Of a DNA stretch of 64,000 nucleotides, positions 22,203-34,453 are shown in pieces (within the stretch, counting starts at the first letter, position 1; every line of letters begins with the position of its first letter). Source of the stretch: Sthenelais limicola (lineage: Eukaryota > Annelida > Polychaeta > Phyllodocida > Sigalionidae); the NCBI GenBank assembly GCA_942159475.1, contig OW804094.1:11064386-11128385 (forward strand). Reading direction: 5' to 3'. The notes below the pieces were generated by a model, which saw only the letters and a list, made by a program, of their open reading frames with translations, did not search any database and was not told where the DNA came from. The translations under genes and the position numbers were made by a program.

Positions 22203-22545
22203 TTGCCCCTCACTCAACTCTCTCTTTCCCAGTCTCCCTACATATTCTCCTTCACCTCCCCATGCCCTCCCATCCCCCACTGGTACCACTAGATCTCACG
22301 TCTCTCTTTCCCAGTCTCCCTACATATTCTCCTTCACCTCCCCATGCCCTCCCATCCCCCACTCTTACCACTAGATCTCACATCTCTCTTTCCCAGTCCC
22401 CCTACATATTCTCCTTCACCTCCCCATGCCCTCCCATCCCCCACTCTTACCACTAGATCTCACGTCTCTCTTTCCCAGTCCCCCTACATGTTCTCCTTCA
22501 CCTCCCCATGCCCTCCTATCCCCCACCCTTACCACTATATCACAC
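22203..22545. repeat. 82-bp tandem repeat, about 4 copies
   Basis: Unit contains TTTCCCAGTCYCCCTACATA, CACCTCCCCATGCCCTCC and CCACTAGATCTCAC. Confidence 0.9.
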
Positions 22546-22964
22546 GTCTCATCTTTTCTCGCTTTCTCTCCCAAACTCTCGCTCTCAATTCTTCTTTATT
22601 TACTCCAGGAAATTAGAACCAATGGCGGAGGAAATAGTGCACACCAGGTTTTAATGACGGACCAGAACTCATTTGGATTCCAAAAAAATAAAGAAAGATT
22701 GATTCCAAAGCAGTTGCACTAGCGTCTGTAATTCCTTCTAATAAACATTGCCATGGATTTGTGAGGAGGAATATTCCACATTTGGCGGCGTCTCTATGGT
22801 GGGTTGTTGGCTGGGACGCTTGGGAGAGATGAACAACAAGAATACATTGTATTGTTGTTGTTGGGGAGATGGAGGAGTGTAGACTGAGAAGGGGGAAGTG
22901 GGTGCACTAAGGAGCGTAGGAGAAGAATGTGGAGTGAGATAAGGTGTCAGAGGAGAGGCAGAGG
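22546..22964. other. intronic spacer
   Basis: Holds an acceptor-like site (CTCCAG before 22609), examined and rejected as an exon. Confidence 0.4.
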
Positions 22965-23340
22965 GATAGAGGAGAGAGAGGGAGGGAGAGAGACAGGAGG
23001 GAGAGAGAGAGAGGGTGGGAGAGAGAGAGAGGGAGAGAAGAGACAGGGAGATAGAGAGGGAGAGAGAGAGGGAAATAGAGACAGACAGAGAGAGAGGGAG
23101 GAGTGAGGCAGAGAGAGAGGGAGAGAGACAGACAGACAGACACAGAGAGAGGAGACAGACATACAGAGAGGAGAGAGAGAGGAACAGACAGACAGAGAAG
23201 AGATAGACAGAGTAGAGAGAGGGACAGAGAGGAGAGACAGACAGACAGAGAGGAGAGACAGACAGAGACAGAGAGGAGAGAGACAGAGACAGAGCGAGGG
23301 ACAGACAGACAGAGGCAGACAGACAGAGACAGAGCGAGGT
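22965..23340. repeat. GA / GACA tract
   Basis: GAGAGA with increasing ACAGACAG units towards its end. Confidence 0.9.
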
Positions 23341-23677
23341 GATAACAGATATACAGGAGTAAGAAATAGTCAATCAGGGTACTAGGATAAGACCTCAATG
23401 TAGCTGTAGACATGGCCGGGGGTGGATAGGAATAATCAGACTAATTCCTCCAGCTGTGACAGTAAGTAATTACATAATTACCCCTCCCCCCCCCCTCCCA
23501 CCCTAGCCACCCATCCCCTATAGAGGTGGTTGTCATGGTGAGCCTGGAGGAAACATCACAATTACATTAGATTGGGGGACATAATGGGGTAGAGACGTAA
23601 TGACAGCAAGCAGCAAGGGGGGCTTACTGTTCCCTGCTCTCTCACTCATGCCAACCTCAGCCTCTCTACCTCCAACA
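23341..23677. other. intronic, nothing recognised
   Basis: No exon or shared repeat seen. C-rich run near 23484-23500. Confidence 0.4.
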
Positions 23678-23874
23678 ATAGGGGAGTTTGCATAGCCGCC
23701 GTTTTGAATCTTGATTCGCATGGAATTATGGGACTACTGGTACACCTCTAAAAACATGCCATGTTCAGCCATGGAATATTTATCAATGTTTTAATGTCAA
23801 TAATCCATGTAGTATACATGTTTTCATTACACACGTCTCTATCTTTCCCAGCATGCATTTGGTTTTCCCCTATT
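23678..23874 (-). mobile_element. MITE family B, copy 3
   Basis: Begins AATAGGGGAGTTTGCATAGC and ends TTCCCCTATT. The interior is the inverse of 24996-25346 and is shorter at the far end. Confidence 0.75.
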
Positions 23875-23939
23875 AAGTAAAACTTGCAATTCCTGGTATT
23901 TTGATGAGAGTTGGGACTATTTCCTATTTGTTTTCACCT

Positions 23940-24480
23940 GCCCCTCTAATCTTTACCTTTCCCACCTCCTGCTCCTTTTCTTTATCCACCCCTTACCCTG
24001 CTCCTCGTCTTTCTCTCCCTCTTCCCCCTCCTCATCCCCCTCCTCCTCCTCCTCCTGCGCCTCCGCCCCCTCCTTCCTCTCCCCCTCCTCCTCCACCTCT
24101 TCCTCCTCCTGCTCCTCCTCCACCTCCTCCTGCTCCTTCCCCTCCTCCTCCTCCTCCTCCTGCTCCTCCTCCTTCCCCTCCTCCTCCTCCTCCTCCTGCT
24201 CCTCCTCCTTCCCCTCCTCTTCTTCCTTCCCCTCCACCTCCTCCTTCCCCTGCTCCTCCTCCTGCTCCTCCTCCTGCTCCTCCTTCCCCTCCTCTTCTTC
24301 CTTCCCCTCCACCTCCTCCTTCCCCTGCTCCTCCTCCTGCTCCTCCTCCTCCTCCTCCTTCCCCTCCTCTTCTTCCTTCCCCCCACCTCCTCCTTCCCCT
24401 GCTACTCCTTCTCCTGCTCTCCCTGCTCCTGCTCCTGCTCCTCCTCCCTCCCCCCCCCCCCTCCGCCTCTTTCTCCACCC
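23940..24480. repeat. CCT-rich trinucleotide array
   Basis: CCTCCTCCT with CTG/CTT variants. Multi-frame open. Confidence 0.9.
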
Positions 24481-24597
24481 TTACCCTTTAATCTCCCACA
24501 TTTACTCGCATACACCCCCCCCCCCCCCTGCTTTTAAACTAATGAGCCACACGCAAAGGCTTCTGGGAAGTCACGTTGGATGTGTATATATATATGG

Positions 24598-24823
24598 CGT
24601 CAGCTCATCAGAAAATGTACAATTGGCAAATCACCACATTTAGTAAATTCTGCTTAATTAAATCGTCAACAGTAGGTTCATCTGAGTATATTTGGTATTG
24701 CCTTGATTTAAACAGTCTCTCTGGTTATATTGAACTGTAATTTGGACCTCATTTTTGTCTTACATTTGGGTTATTTGAGGGGATTGTTAAAGGTGAATTG
24801 TACATTTTTCGGTGATTTCACCC
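24598..24823 (+). mobile_element. MITE family A, copy 10
   Basis: Diverged ends (TCAGCTCATCAGAAAATG and TTTTTCGGTGATTTCACCC). Confidence 0.75.
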
Positions 24824-24995
24824 TTGTAGAGGCAGTGTGTCGTGGGGGTGGGGTCGGGATGTTGGCGAGTAGGTAATCCCCTGGTGACCATTTAGTTAAT
24901 TAATCCTGCCCTATATAGGCGGTCTTCATCTCTGTCATCCCTCTTTCATCGTATTCTCTGTATTTAGTAATCACATTACAACCTTGTTGGTGGGT

Positions 24996-25346
24996 AATAG
25001 GGGACTTGCATGTGCCACTGCGCATGTCTCTTGCAGTGCATCCTGGGGGATGCATTCTGGTGAAATCTGACATACACATATTTGGGAAATTTTCATCGAA
25101 AATTGCAAGAGCGTTTTCACCAATATCAGAGTTTGTATAAATGAGTTATGAAAACCAAATGCATGATGGGAAAGATGGGGACATGTGCCATGGAAACATG
25201 TATAACACATGGATATTGACATTAGAACATTGATAAATATCCCATGCTGAACATGGCATCTTTTCTATAGAGTTTACACTGTACCATTAGGCCCATAATT
25301 CCATGCGAATCAAGATTCAAAATGGCGGCTATGCAACTCCCCTATT
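24996..25346 (+). mobile_element. MITE family B, copy 4 (full length)
   Basis: AATAGGGGACTTGCATGTGC at one end and GCTATGCAACTCCCCTATT at the other. This is the reference length (about 350 bp) for the family. Confidence 0.8.
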
Positions 25347-25726
25347 CACTCACTCATTCCTCTCTTGGGAGAAATATTGAAAAGTGAATAAAACCTGTAG
25401 GCAGGCCTGTCAGAAGGGAGAAAATGAAGAGTGATTACAGTAAAAACCTGCCACGCCAACCTCTTCAACTAATTAATAAATCAATTAATTTTGATTGAAC
25501 TAAAAAACAGATGATGCATCATAGGTCAGCCTTATGACCAGGTGATTGTCAATATTTTTAGCGGTTTATATTTTTATCTTGAAATTTGATAAGATCTAGT
25601 CATAAGAAAGCTTTGTAGACACCAGGCCTTTCATTAGAACGGATTACAAGTTCAAGAAAACTTATGAAACAAATGAAATGTATTTGCATTAGTTCACTTG
25701 TAATTAATAGCCCACTTTTGTGGTAA
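25347..25726. other. intronic, nothing recognised
   Basis: No exon or repeat family recognised. Confidence 0.4.
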
Positions 25727-26006
25727 TGTTCTTGTCAATTGCAACCCCTCCAACCCCACCCCCGGAGAAAATATGCCACCACCAAGTCGGGGATTTCCCT
25801 TAGTTTACCACAGTATCAATGGGTGGCCCAGGAAGTCCATCAGGGTTTTTTTTAATTCTTTTTATAAATATGATGCGAAAACTGTGCCCCATGGGGTCGG
25901 GTGATTTACACAAATTTCCTTCCCGGGGATTTCATCATATGTCCCCACATGCCCAGGACATTCCCCCTTATCCCCGGGGATGGGGGAATGTCATTGACAA
26001 GTGCAT
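25727..26006. mobile_element. MITE family E, copy 2
   Basis: Ends TTCTTGTCAATTGCAACCCC and ATTGACAAGTGCAT. The interior matches 7535-7811 but carries extra sequence in the middle. Confidence 0.75.
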
Positions 26007-26176
26007 CTAATATATAAAGCTCGAGAAGGGTTTTTTCGGTCAGACATGTTCTGGGAATCTGTTATCTCCCCATCTGTCTTTATGGTCTGTACAGGAGGAC
26101 ATTATAATAATTATGTGGTTTGTGAAGGTGTCTGGGGTGAAAATGTGATTTTGAAGCCTTTTTTTAAAATTGGGAT

Positions 26177-26376
26177 NNNNNNNNNNNNNNNNNNNNNNNN
26201 NNNNNNNNNNNNNNNNNNNNNNNNNNNNNNNNNNNNNNNNNNNNNNNNNNNNNNNNNNNNNNNNNNNNNNNNNNNNNNNNNNNNNNNNNNNNNNNNNNNN
26301 NNNNNNNNNNNNNNNNNNNNNNNNNNNNNNNNNNNNNNNNNNNNNNNNNNNNNNNNNNNNNNNNNNNNNNNNNNNN
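26177..26376. other. assembly gap (200 N)
   Basis: Exactly 200 N, so probably a placeholder of unknown true size. It lies in the interval where a coding exon of the TBC1D gene is expected. Confidence 0.98.
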
Positions 26377-26511
26377 ATAGGAAGCAGATTTTAATAAAGC
26401 CAGAACTGCTAGAGAGGTGAGAGAGTTCTATAGGATTGGGAAAGGAGGCCGGGGGTAGGGAAGGTCCTCGAGAAGAGACAGAATCAAGTCAGGTTCAATG
26501 AAGGTGTAATT

Positions 26512-26965
26512 AAAAAGGAGAGAGTGAGCAGGAAAGAGATGCGAGGAAAAGGGGAGAATAAGGAAGAGAAGGAGAGAGAGGGAGAATAGGGAAGGGAAGA
26601 AAGGGAGAGGGAGAGGGAGAATACTAGGGAAGCAAGGAGAGAGAGGGAGAATACGGAGAGAGAGGGGGAATAGGCTAGGGAGGAAGGGAAGTTTTTTTGT
26701 ATTTGTATTTTTTGCTACTGTTCTTTTCTACCATTTCTACCTTTTCAGGGATGTTCGGAAGAGCTGTGCCAGTCACAGACAACATTCCTTTTCCATTCTT
26801 TACTCCTATGTATTTAATATGTATGACAACGATTGTATATGTGAAATGGAAATACAATCTAATAACAATAATGATAAGGAGAGAGCGAGAGAGAGAGAGA
26901 GAATAATAAGGAGAGAGGGAGAGAGAGAAATAGAGAGAGAGAGAGAGAGAGAGAGAAAAAGAGAT
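26512..26965. repeat. GA-rich tracts
   Basis: Two blocks (26520-26690 and 26877-26965) around a short non-repetitive stretch. Confidence 0.85.
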
Positions 26966-27021
26966 TAAAAGCTTGTGGGGAGAGGTAAGGGAGCGATTCA
27001 TGAGACTACATTTTCATATAC

Positions 27022-27257
27022 GGGTCAGATTTTCTGAAAATGTACAATTAGCAACTCTACACCTTTAGGAAATTCTCCTAAATTAGGCTGAAAAAATGAT
27101 GAATACCGGGAATATCTGAGTATATTTGGGATCGCATTGATTTAAAGTATCTGTTCTGTTATGTTAAACAGCATTTTGAAGCTCATTTTTGTCTTAGCCG
27201 TGGCTTATTTGAGAGGATTGGTGAAGGCGAGTTGTACTTTTTCTGAAAATCAGACCC
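27022..27257 (+). mobile_element. MITE family A, copy 11 (complete)
   Basis: GGGTCAG and CAGACCC ends, ATAC duplicated on both flanks. Confidence 0.9.
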
Positions 27258-27677
27258 ATACATAGAATAAATATCTCTGTTCCATCTTGCGCGCCCCCTA
27301 CATTGAGGGGCTGTACCTAAAACCCTGGATATTTACTATTTTCCTGCCAACCGCTCGGTAGCAGTAAAAAAAGATTTTGTACCAAGTACACGGATTGACG
27401 GGTCAATAATCAAAGTTGCTGAGTCAGTTAGAATGTAGAGGGGGAGGAGTGTATTGGTCTAGGCCCGGGTCTAGGGTTCCCAATAGCCCACATGCCTGGT
27501 CTACCAGTAGGGGGCATACTAGTCGTGTTCTATTTATAGTCCGCCTGTTTAGACTGCAGTGAAACATGAATTACAATACAGAAATAGGTACAGAATCACT
27601 ATCTCTAAACACATACATGCCCATATGAATACATAGCCTACCCTTCCACGCACCCTCTCACATACACCCTCCTATAT
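27258..27677. other. intronic spacer with a CTCF-like core
   Basis: CCAGTAGGGGGCAT at 27504-27517 (+). Nothing coding. Confidence 0.4.
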
Positions 27678-27788
27678 GGGTTAGATCGTCAGAAAAGAGT
27701 ACAATTCACCTTCACCAATCCTTTCAAATAACTCAAATTTCAGACGAAAATAAAGTTCAAAATACAGTTCAACCTAACCAAACAGATT
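27678..27788 (-). mobile_element. MITE family A, copy 12 (half)
   Basis: GGGTTAGATCGTCAG end plus the family interior up to AACCAAACAGATTA. Confidence 0.75.
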
Positions 27789-28287
27789 ATTAAGCTGAAA
27801 ACAGTTTCACTAATCCTTCATAACTAGAGATACTAGATTCAGCGAGTAAAACTATTTTAATTTTGACCTCACCGCACTGCAACGACCTCTACAGGGTGTC
27901 AGTGGATTTAATCCCTTCTCTGCCCCCTAGCGGTACTTCATGAAAATTGCTCTCCATCACCTCGGCGGGAATTAAGAGAACTAGTGGCGTTCCTGGTTGA
28001 TGGTTTAATGGCTGATGGATTATGGGAAATTTTGAGGGATTATGGGGCTGTGAAAAGAAGGCGAGTTATTGGTGGCTTTTAGATGGTAATCCTGGTGCGT
28101 TGCATGACGGGTAATTTATTCAATAACTCTCGACAGGAGGGACAGTGTCTGGTGTCGCCGCTAATTTGTTGCGGCGGTTTATTAAACTAAAAACAGTTTG
28201 TATTGATTCGCTCTTATTTGAAACTTGATTATGCCAGAGACATATCAATACTTTGGTCATAATTTGTTCCGTGGTAGGAAGGGGAAT
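27789..28287. other. intronic spacer with a CTCF-like core
   Basis: Reverse-strand CTCF-like core at 27919-27933 (TGCCCCCTAGCGG on +). No exon seen. Confidence 0.4.
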
Positions 28288-28589
28288 GTATATAGAGAGA
28301 GAGGGGGAGGGGGGGAGAGAGCAGAGAGAGAGAGATAGAGGGACACACACACACATATGGAGAGAGAGAAACGGAGAGGGGGAAAGAGGGAGAGAGAGAT
28401 GAAGTGAGAGAGAGAGAGAGATGGAGAGAGAGAGAAAGAGGGGGAGAGGGAGGGAGGGAGAGAGAGAGGGAGGGGGGAGAGAGAGGGAGGGAGAGAGAGA
28501 GAGAGAGGGGGAGAGAGAGAAAGAGGGGGATACACACACAGATAGAGAGATGGAGAGGGAGAAAGGGAGAGAGAGATGAAACGAGAGAG

Positions 28590-28645
<56 letters not shown>

Positions 28646-28705
28646 GGAGTGAGAGGTGGGTGGAGAGGAAGTAGAAGGAGTTAGAGGGAGAGAGAGAGAG
28701 ACAGA
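28288..28705. repeat. GA-rich tract
   Basis: GAGAGA/GGGAGG with short ACACACA interruptions at 28342 and 28534. Confidence 0.9.
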
Positions 28706-28789
28706 CCGTAGGGTAAACTGAAGACATGGACAGGAGAGTAATGATTTAACTTTGCTGACCTTTCATAATGTGCTGTCTCACTTACATGC

Positions 28790-29222
28790 ACCTTTATTAT
28801 ATGTGCATTCCATATGAGAGATGCTATAAGTGGGGTGCTATAAAAATATTCATATAGTACGTGTACCATAAAAATGTGGTTGTCCAAAAATAGCTCTGAC
28901 GTTACTTCCGCCGTCTCCGCAGAGACCCAAGGCTCTCCGCAGAGACCCAAGGCAGCATGTAAACAAGTCCACACAGTCGGTGGTGCTTGGGCTATCTCTG
29001 ATACTTGTTTCATACTTTTTCAGTGATATCTGGTGATATTTGATCAAGTTTTATGGCCATATGATAAATATAGAATGGAACTCGCCTGCAATAATTGAAA
29101 ATTTATTGGACTTGATTCATCTACATTATAAGCACTCTGCCTACAGCATCGTGCTTATGCGGACAAATCTCGTCCAATACAATTTTGATAATTGCCGGCT
29201 CGTCCCATTCTCTCTATTTATA
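28790..29222 (+). repeat. dispersed repeat D, copy 2
   Basis: See copy 1 at 1298. Includes an extra central segment (about 28862-29040) with a tandem TCTCCGCAGAGACCCAAGGC. Confidence 0.65.
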
Positions 29223-29689
29223 GTCCCCGCCCTTAACAGTCCAGGGGCTATAACAACCATAGGCATAGACTAAATGGATTAATAACCTCCATATCGGGCC
29301 TGCTGATGTACTGTTTATAAGGGTTGTACGCCAAACAGTGCACCAGCAGCCCCTCAAATACAGCCTGTGTGGTGGTGAGGTGATACTTGTAGTGCACTAC
29401 TTATACAGACGCGGCGGTAACCATTGACCATACAGTGGTGAATGTGCTGTAACTGTGGCTGATATTGTACGGGTAAATAGTCGTCTGCCCGCTACAAGCA
29501 GCAAATATTGGCGGGGATCATGTAGATGGAGCAGGATTAGTATTGACATGATTGGATGACATGTTGTGGAGCATGTGAGCCTTGCGGGATAGCCTATTGT
29601 GGGGTGTGTGTGTGGGGGGATGGGGGGGCTGGTTTCATGGGATAATGTGAGGCATGCTGGAAAGTTGTGCGACATGTATTGGGGAACGG
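29223..29689. other. intronic, nothing recognised
   Basis: No exon or repeat family recognised. Confidence 0.4.
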
Positions 29690-29860
29690 AGAGATGGAGA
29701 GCGGTAGGGGAGGAGGAGGAGGAGGGAGAGCGGTAGGGGAGGAGGGAGGAGGGAGAGCGGTAGGGGAGGAGGAGGAGGGAGAGCGGTAGGGGAGGAGGAG
29801 GAGGAGGGAGAGCGGTAGGGGAGGAGGGAGGAGGGGGGTGGAGGGAGGAGTAGGATATTA
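29690..29860. repeat. GGA-rich minisatellite
   Basis: About five copies of GGGAGAGCGGTAGGGGAGGA plus a variable number of GGA triplets. Confidence 0.85.
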
Positions 29861-30395
29861 AGGGATCAGGGTTGATATTAGTTGATGTCATCTTGTCATT
29901 CAATGCCTGCAACGGAATAAATGGCCTAGTCCACTAAGCCGATTCCCATGCAATTCTCACAGAATTTAGTGCAAAGGATCTTCTGCGGCACAAAATCGCA
30001 TAAGTATCGGCTTGGTGGATTAGGCCCTTAACATCCCTGAATAACTAAAAATCAAAAATACATAGAGAGAGTAGAAAGAAATGTGAATAGAATATATGAA
30101 TGTAAGTGGTAGGAAATGTAAGTGGTAGGAAATGTAAGGGGTAGAAGACGTGCCCTATACCTGGGGGCCCATATAAGGCACAGGTAGGGTTTACAGTAGT
30201 TAATCTGCTGCTGTCAGCAGGGTGGATCACATAGGCTGGGGGGAGGTTTAGGATGATGTGTATTGATGTGCCTACATGCAGGATTCCCTCGCTACATGTT
30301 AACCTTGGTAATACATACACACACCCATACACGTGCTCCTCCCCACTCCGTCCTTCCTGCCCTCTATATGCTCCCTCTCTTGGCCATTTATACCT
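29861..30395. other. intronic, nothing recognised
   Basis: No exon seen. A GGAAATGTAAGTGGTA unit repeats two to three times at 30100-30145. Confidence 0.4.
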
Positions 30396-30788
30396 TCCTG
30401 CTGCTCCTGCTGCTCCTGCTGCTGCTGCTGCTCCTCCTCCTCCTCCTGCTCCTCCTCCTCTTGCTCCTCCTCCTCCTCCTCCTGCTCCTTCTGCTCCTCC
30501 TGCTCCTGCTCCTGCTCCTCCTCCTCCTCCTCTTCTGCTCCCCCTCCTGCTCCTCCTGCTCCTCCTCCTCCTCTTCTGCTCCCCCTCCTGCTCCTCCTTA
30601 CTCTTGCTCCTCCTCCTCCTCTTGCTCCTCCTCCTCCTTACTCTTACTCCTGCTCCTGCTCTTGCTCCTGCTCCTCTTGCTCCTGCTCCTGCTCCTCTTG
30701 CTCCTGCTCCTCCTCCTCTTGCTCCTGTTCCTGCTCCTCCTGCTCCTCCCCCTCCTCCTCCTCCTCCCCTCCCCCCCCCCCCCCCCCT
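30396..30788. repeat. CCT/GCT trinucleotide array
   Basis: CTCCTGCTC/CTCCTCCTC units ending in poly-C. Open in all three + frames, with Leu/Pro/Ser-only translations. Confidence 0.9.
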
Positions 30789-31022
30789 CTGCAGTTAACA
30801 CAAGTACTCAGCTTATATCACAGCCGCAGTAGACATATTTATCTTAAAGAGCAGAGATAAATCAATATTATGCTGTCCTATTCCATGAATAACCTTCGAA
30901 AATATTTTAATTGACATGCTACATGAATGGTTATGCGTATTTGATATTTTGTAAATGTACGGCCAATAAAAATATTTGTAAAAAAAAAAGGGGGTGGGGG
31001 GAAGGGAGAGAAACAAGACACT

Positions 31023-31221
31023 CTAGGTCCAAACCCTCAGATCAGATAAGAATGGTCGTATGTCAGCCTACCTCGCTAATCGGTTTCTTGTCTTAGAACT
31101 CGGTGTTTTAATGGGAATATGATGACATATTGCGGTCTTATGGGAAATATAATGACTCTTTGCGGTTTAAGACGGGAGGCTTTCCCTTCGTTTGAAGGGA
31201 TTCTCTCAAGTTTGGGCCTAG
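31023..31221 (+). mobile_element. MITE family C, copy 3
   Basis: TAGGTCCAAA and TTTGGGCCTA ends. The interior matches 1768-1960. Confidence 0.75.
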
Positions 31222-31740
31222 ACTGAAGACTAGCTGATGCCTTAGCTACCTGTTCTATAACAGCTATGATCATCCAGCTTCCTACAAGTAAAACCGGTTT
31301 AGCATTTATGATGAAGTGAAAGAAAGTTGGTTTCCACGAACTTACAGTGAATTATCCACCTGTTCCTTTACTGTCCCTTTTAGGTACGTACCTGTGGCTA
31401 TAGGTTGCCATGGAAACGTGTCATTATATGTCATCTAATTACCACTTAATGGTGTTTTAGAAAGTTTTAATGAGGGGGACCTAGCCTACCTGTTCTCACC
31501 TGGCGATAGAGTAGCAAGAAGTTATTACTTTCATATTAAGGTGTTGGTTTCAAATTGGTCTTTCTAGAACTGCAATTTGGTAGGCGACATAGAGCTCAGT
31601 GCTTGAAGGTGACTCAATATGCGCAGCTGTCAAATTTTAACTAGAACTGAGGGGAAGTAGAGGTCTACCGTCATGAAGGGATACAGGTATAGTGTGGAAT
31701 AGCCTACACCTGACATACAATCAACCCAGTCTTTTATACA
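31222..31740. other. intronic spacer
   Basis: X-box-like GTTGCCATGGAAAC at 31404. No exon seen. Confidence 0.4.
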
Positions 31741-32175
31741 GTGTATCTTCTCCCTTTTTTTCTTCTCTACTGTCCCTTATTTTATCCTCCCTCACTCCCT
31801 TACTTCCTGCTCCTCCTGCTCCTGCTCCCTCCACCTTTCTCCTTCACCTTCTCCTGCTCCTCCCTCTCCTTCTCCCTCCTCTTCCCTCCCTCCTTCTCCC
31901 TCCCTCCTTCTCCCTCCCATCCCCTCTTGCTCATCCCCCCTCCCCCCTCTCCCCCTTCCACTCCCCCCTCGTCCCCATTCTCCACTTTCCCCACTTGTCA
32001 TTCACAAACAGATACAAACATTTATTGCCCGTGTCACATTATACAATCACATCTTCTCCGCTTCCACTCTCCGGCTTCTAACCAGCTCACTCTCCCACTC
32101 TCAGCACGCATCCTCCTCCCCTCCCTCTCCCCTTCAACATCTCTATATCCCACTTCTTCACATCTCAATCTCACT
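31741..32175. repeat. C/T-rich tract
   Basis: CTCCCTCC-type pyrimidine-rich DNA. Confidence 0.8.
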
Positions 32176-33717
32176 CTCAAAATATTTTCTAGAATGTGGT
32201 TCTTTTAGAATATTCCTGGAACGCTTCTGACCATATAAGTGCTCATGTTTAACCTATGGTGACTCCATTGAACTTCAGAACCTCTTATCAAGTACAAGCT
32301 TAGAAATATTCTTCATATTCAAGCATTTCAAAGTCTGCATTAAACATGTTTTTATTGATTCCGAACTACTGATATGACTATATATACCTCGTGAACATTT
32401 GAGACAATCTGAGGACATATTATATCTCGCTCTACAGCCCAGTCACCACATGAATATATGGCAAGGTGACTTGAAGGTACCGACATCCTAAACAGTAGAA
32501 AACATTGAAAACGAAATAATATTGAATATTTGAAATGGTCTGATAAACTGCTAAAGCTTGCTAACGGAGCTCCTACATCTATAAACCCATTAGCATTCTG
32601 ATAGGGACAAATATTTGGTGCGACAGCGCTCCGTCCTTGACCTTGGGGAAAAGGGGAACTAGAAGGAGGGGGTTGAAGGGCAGTGGGGGTTGAATGGCGA
32701 TGTGTTAGGCGGGGGGGGGGGGGTACTTGCAAGGGAGGGTTAGAATTAGGTCTGGGTGGGAGTGGAAGTAAGGGGACGACAGGTGGAGCAGCATCAATAT
32801 TATTGTTATGGTCTTGTGGCGGGAAAATCTACTCGCCTTCGCCTCGTTATGGTTATTGGTAAATGTCGTCTGCCTCAATGCTGATGACAATAGGCGTCCG
32901 CTTGATGGATTTGGCAACTTTCCAATAAAGTTATAGATAAAGCGACGCATTTAAAGTGTGTTGAATATCATTAAAACTTTGAATGAAATTAAACCTTTTC
33001 TACTAAGCTACAAAATGTTTCAAGGTCGTGTATGGGTAATTTCTCCCAATATATCCTTATTACAGTTAATTATGATCAACGAGTTGGAATAGACTCCAAC
33101 AGAAATCAAACTGCTTGGTAAATGTGGTTGGCAAGACTTCAGAAATTAAATGAAAATATTATAACAAAAAAGAGAAAAACGAACATGTAGAGCTCTCGGA
33201 TATGCTAACTGTCCATTCTATGTAGACCTACTGATGAAATAAAACACTATTCAATCACAAAAAGAGCCCAGAGCAATATTTATTGCCCAACTCTGATTCC
33301 ACAGCCATGACTCAGCACTTTTTAAAAATGACGTGACATGTCACTGCGGAGAAAAATTCCCACAATGCTTTATTGGAATTCCTATTCACTTCCTGTAACC
33401 GGAAGTAGTTCAATGGGACTGCTTTGTTGGACTCCTGGTTTCACTTTACTAATATTTTGCCTCCTTCCTGAACCTCACTAAAACCGAGCTTCGCTGCAAA
33501 ACTTGGCTCGGTTTTATTATAGAAAGAATTTCATTTCGCGACCTTATTTATAATTATTTAAGGATTCTGGAAAGCAGAAGTGTAGTGGAATGATTTGATT
33601 TGTTGCTCGCAAGAGATACATCATATTTTCCCACGATCAGAATAAATGAAAAGCCAGCATAAACAGAGGAAAAGTTAACTTTTGAAGTAATTCGATTAGT
33701 TATGATATGCGCGAAGG
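32176..33717. other. intronic, no exon recognised
   Basis: Contains poly-G at 32710-32722, a palindromic double ETS-like site ACTTCC...GGAAGT at 33388-33406, and a 10-bp hairpin at 33480-33515 (AAAACCGAGC/GCTCGGTTTT). Confidence 0.45.
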
Positions 33718-33925
33718 CACCAGGAATGTACAATTCGCCGTCACCAATCCTCTCAAATAACCCAAATTTAAGACATAAATCAGTTCAACATAACCAAACA
33801 GATTGTTTGAATCAAGGCAATAGCAAATATATCCATATATACCTAGTATTCATCATTTTTCAGTCTCATTTAGCACAATTTACTAAATCTGCCGATTGTA
33901 CATTTTGTGACCCAAGATGTGACCC
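33718..33925 (-). mobile_element. MITE family A, copy 13 (diverged)
   Basis: Variant CACCAGGAATGTACAATTCG end. The right end has an inserted GACCCAAGAT before TGTGACCC. Confidence 0.75.
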
Positions 33926-34175
33926 ATATGTTATTGCACGGGCCCCTTTATTCCATCTCTCATGGTAGTGTATAGGCATACAATACAAGAAATACAGAGT
34001 GTATCCCAATAGGGAAGATTTGGAATAGAATTTATTACTGGGAAACTGAGGCCAGAGTAGAGTAGCCAAGGTTGAGCCATGTCAGTAGTATATATACATG
34101 GGGGGTATCTACAGGTATAGTGTAGACTACTTGTAACTGTATCACTATATTCTCACTTCATCTTACTACACATAC

Positions 34176-34396
34176 GGGTCAGGTCGCCAGAAAATGTACA
34201 ATCAGCAGCTCTACATATTTAGCAAATTCTTCTAAATTCGACGGAAAAATAATAAATACTAGCTATATCTGGGTATATTCGGCATCAAGTTGATTCAAAG
34301 AATCTGTTTGGTTATGTTGAATTGTGTTTTGAGTCTCATTTTTGCATCAAATTCGGGTTTCTGAACGTGAATTGTACATTTTCTGGAAATGTCACC
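34176..34396 (+). mobile_element. MITE family A, copy 14 (variant ends)
   Basis: GGGTCAGGTCGCCAGAAAAT subfamily end. Lies about 60 bp before a TBC1D coding exon. Confidence 0.8.
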
Positions 34397-34453
34397 AATA
34401 TTATCAAAAAACATACTGTGATGACTATATTTAATATTGTTTATTGTTAACAG

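Noticed and set aside
22609..22647. Possible missing TBC1D exon (CTCCAG acceptor after a long CT tract, reading KLEPMAEEIVHT)
   Set aside because: The entry phase fits the 18717 donor, but the donor (CAG|GTTTTA) is weak, the exit phase does not fit either acceptor near 34454, and the match to the family is too short.
26377..26416. Exon end right after the gap (…KPELLE, AGAGAG|GTGAGA donor)
   Set aside because: The donor looks good, but the residues do not resemble the expected TBC1D segment and the exit phase does not match the next exon. It might be tested once the gap is closed.
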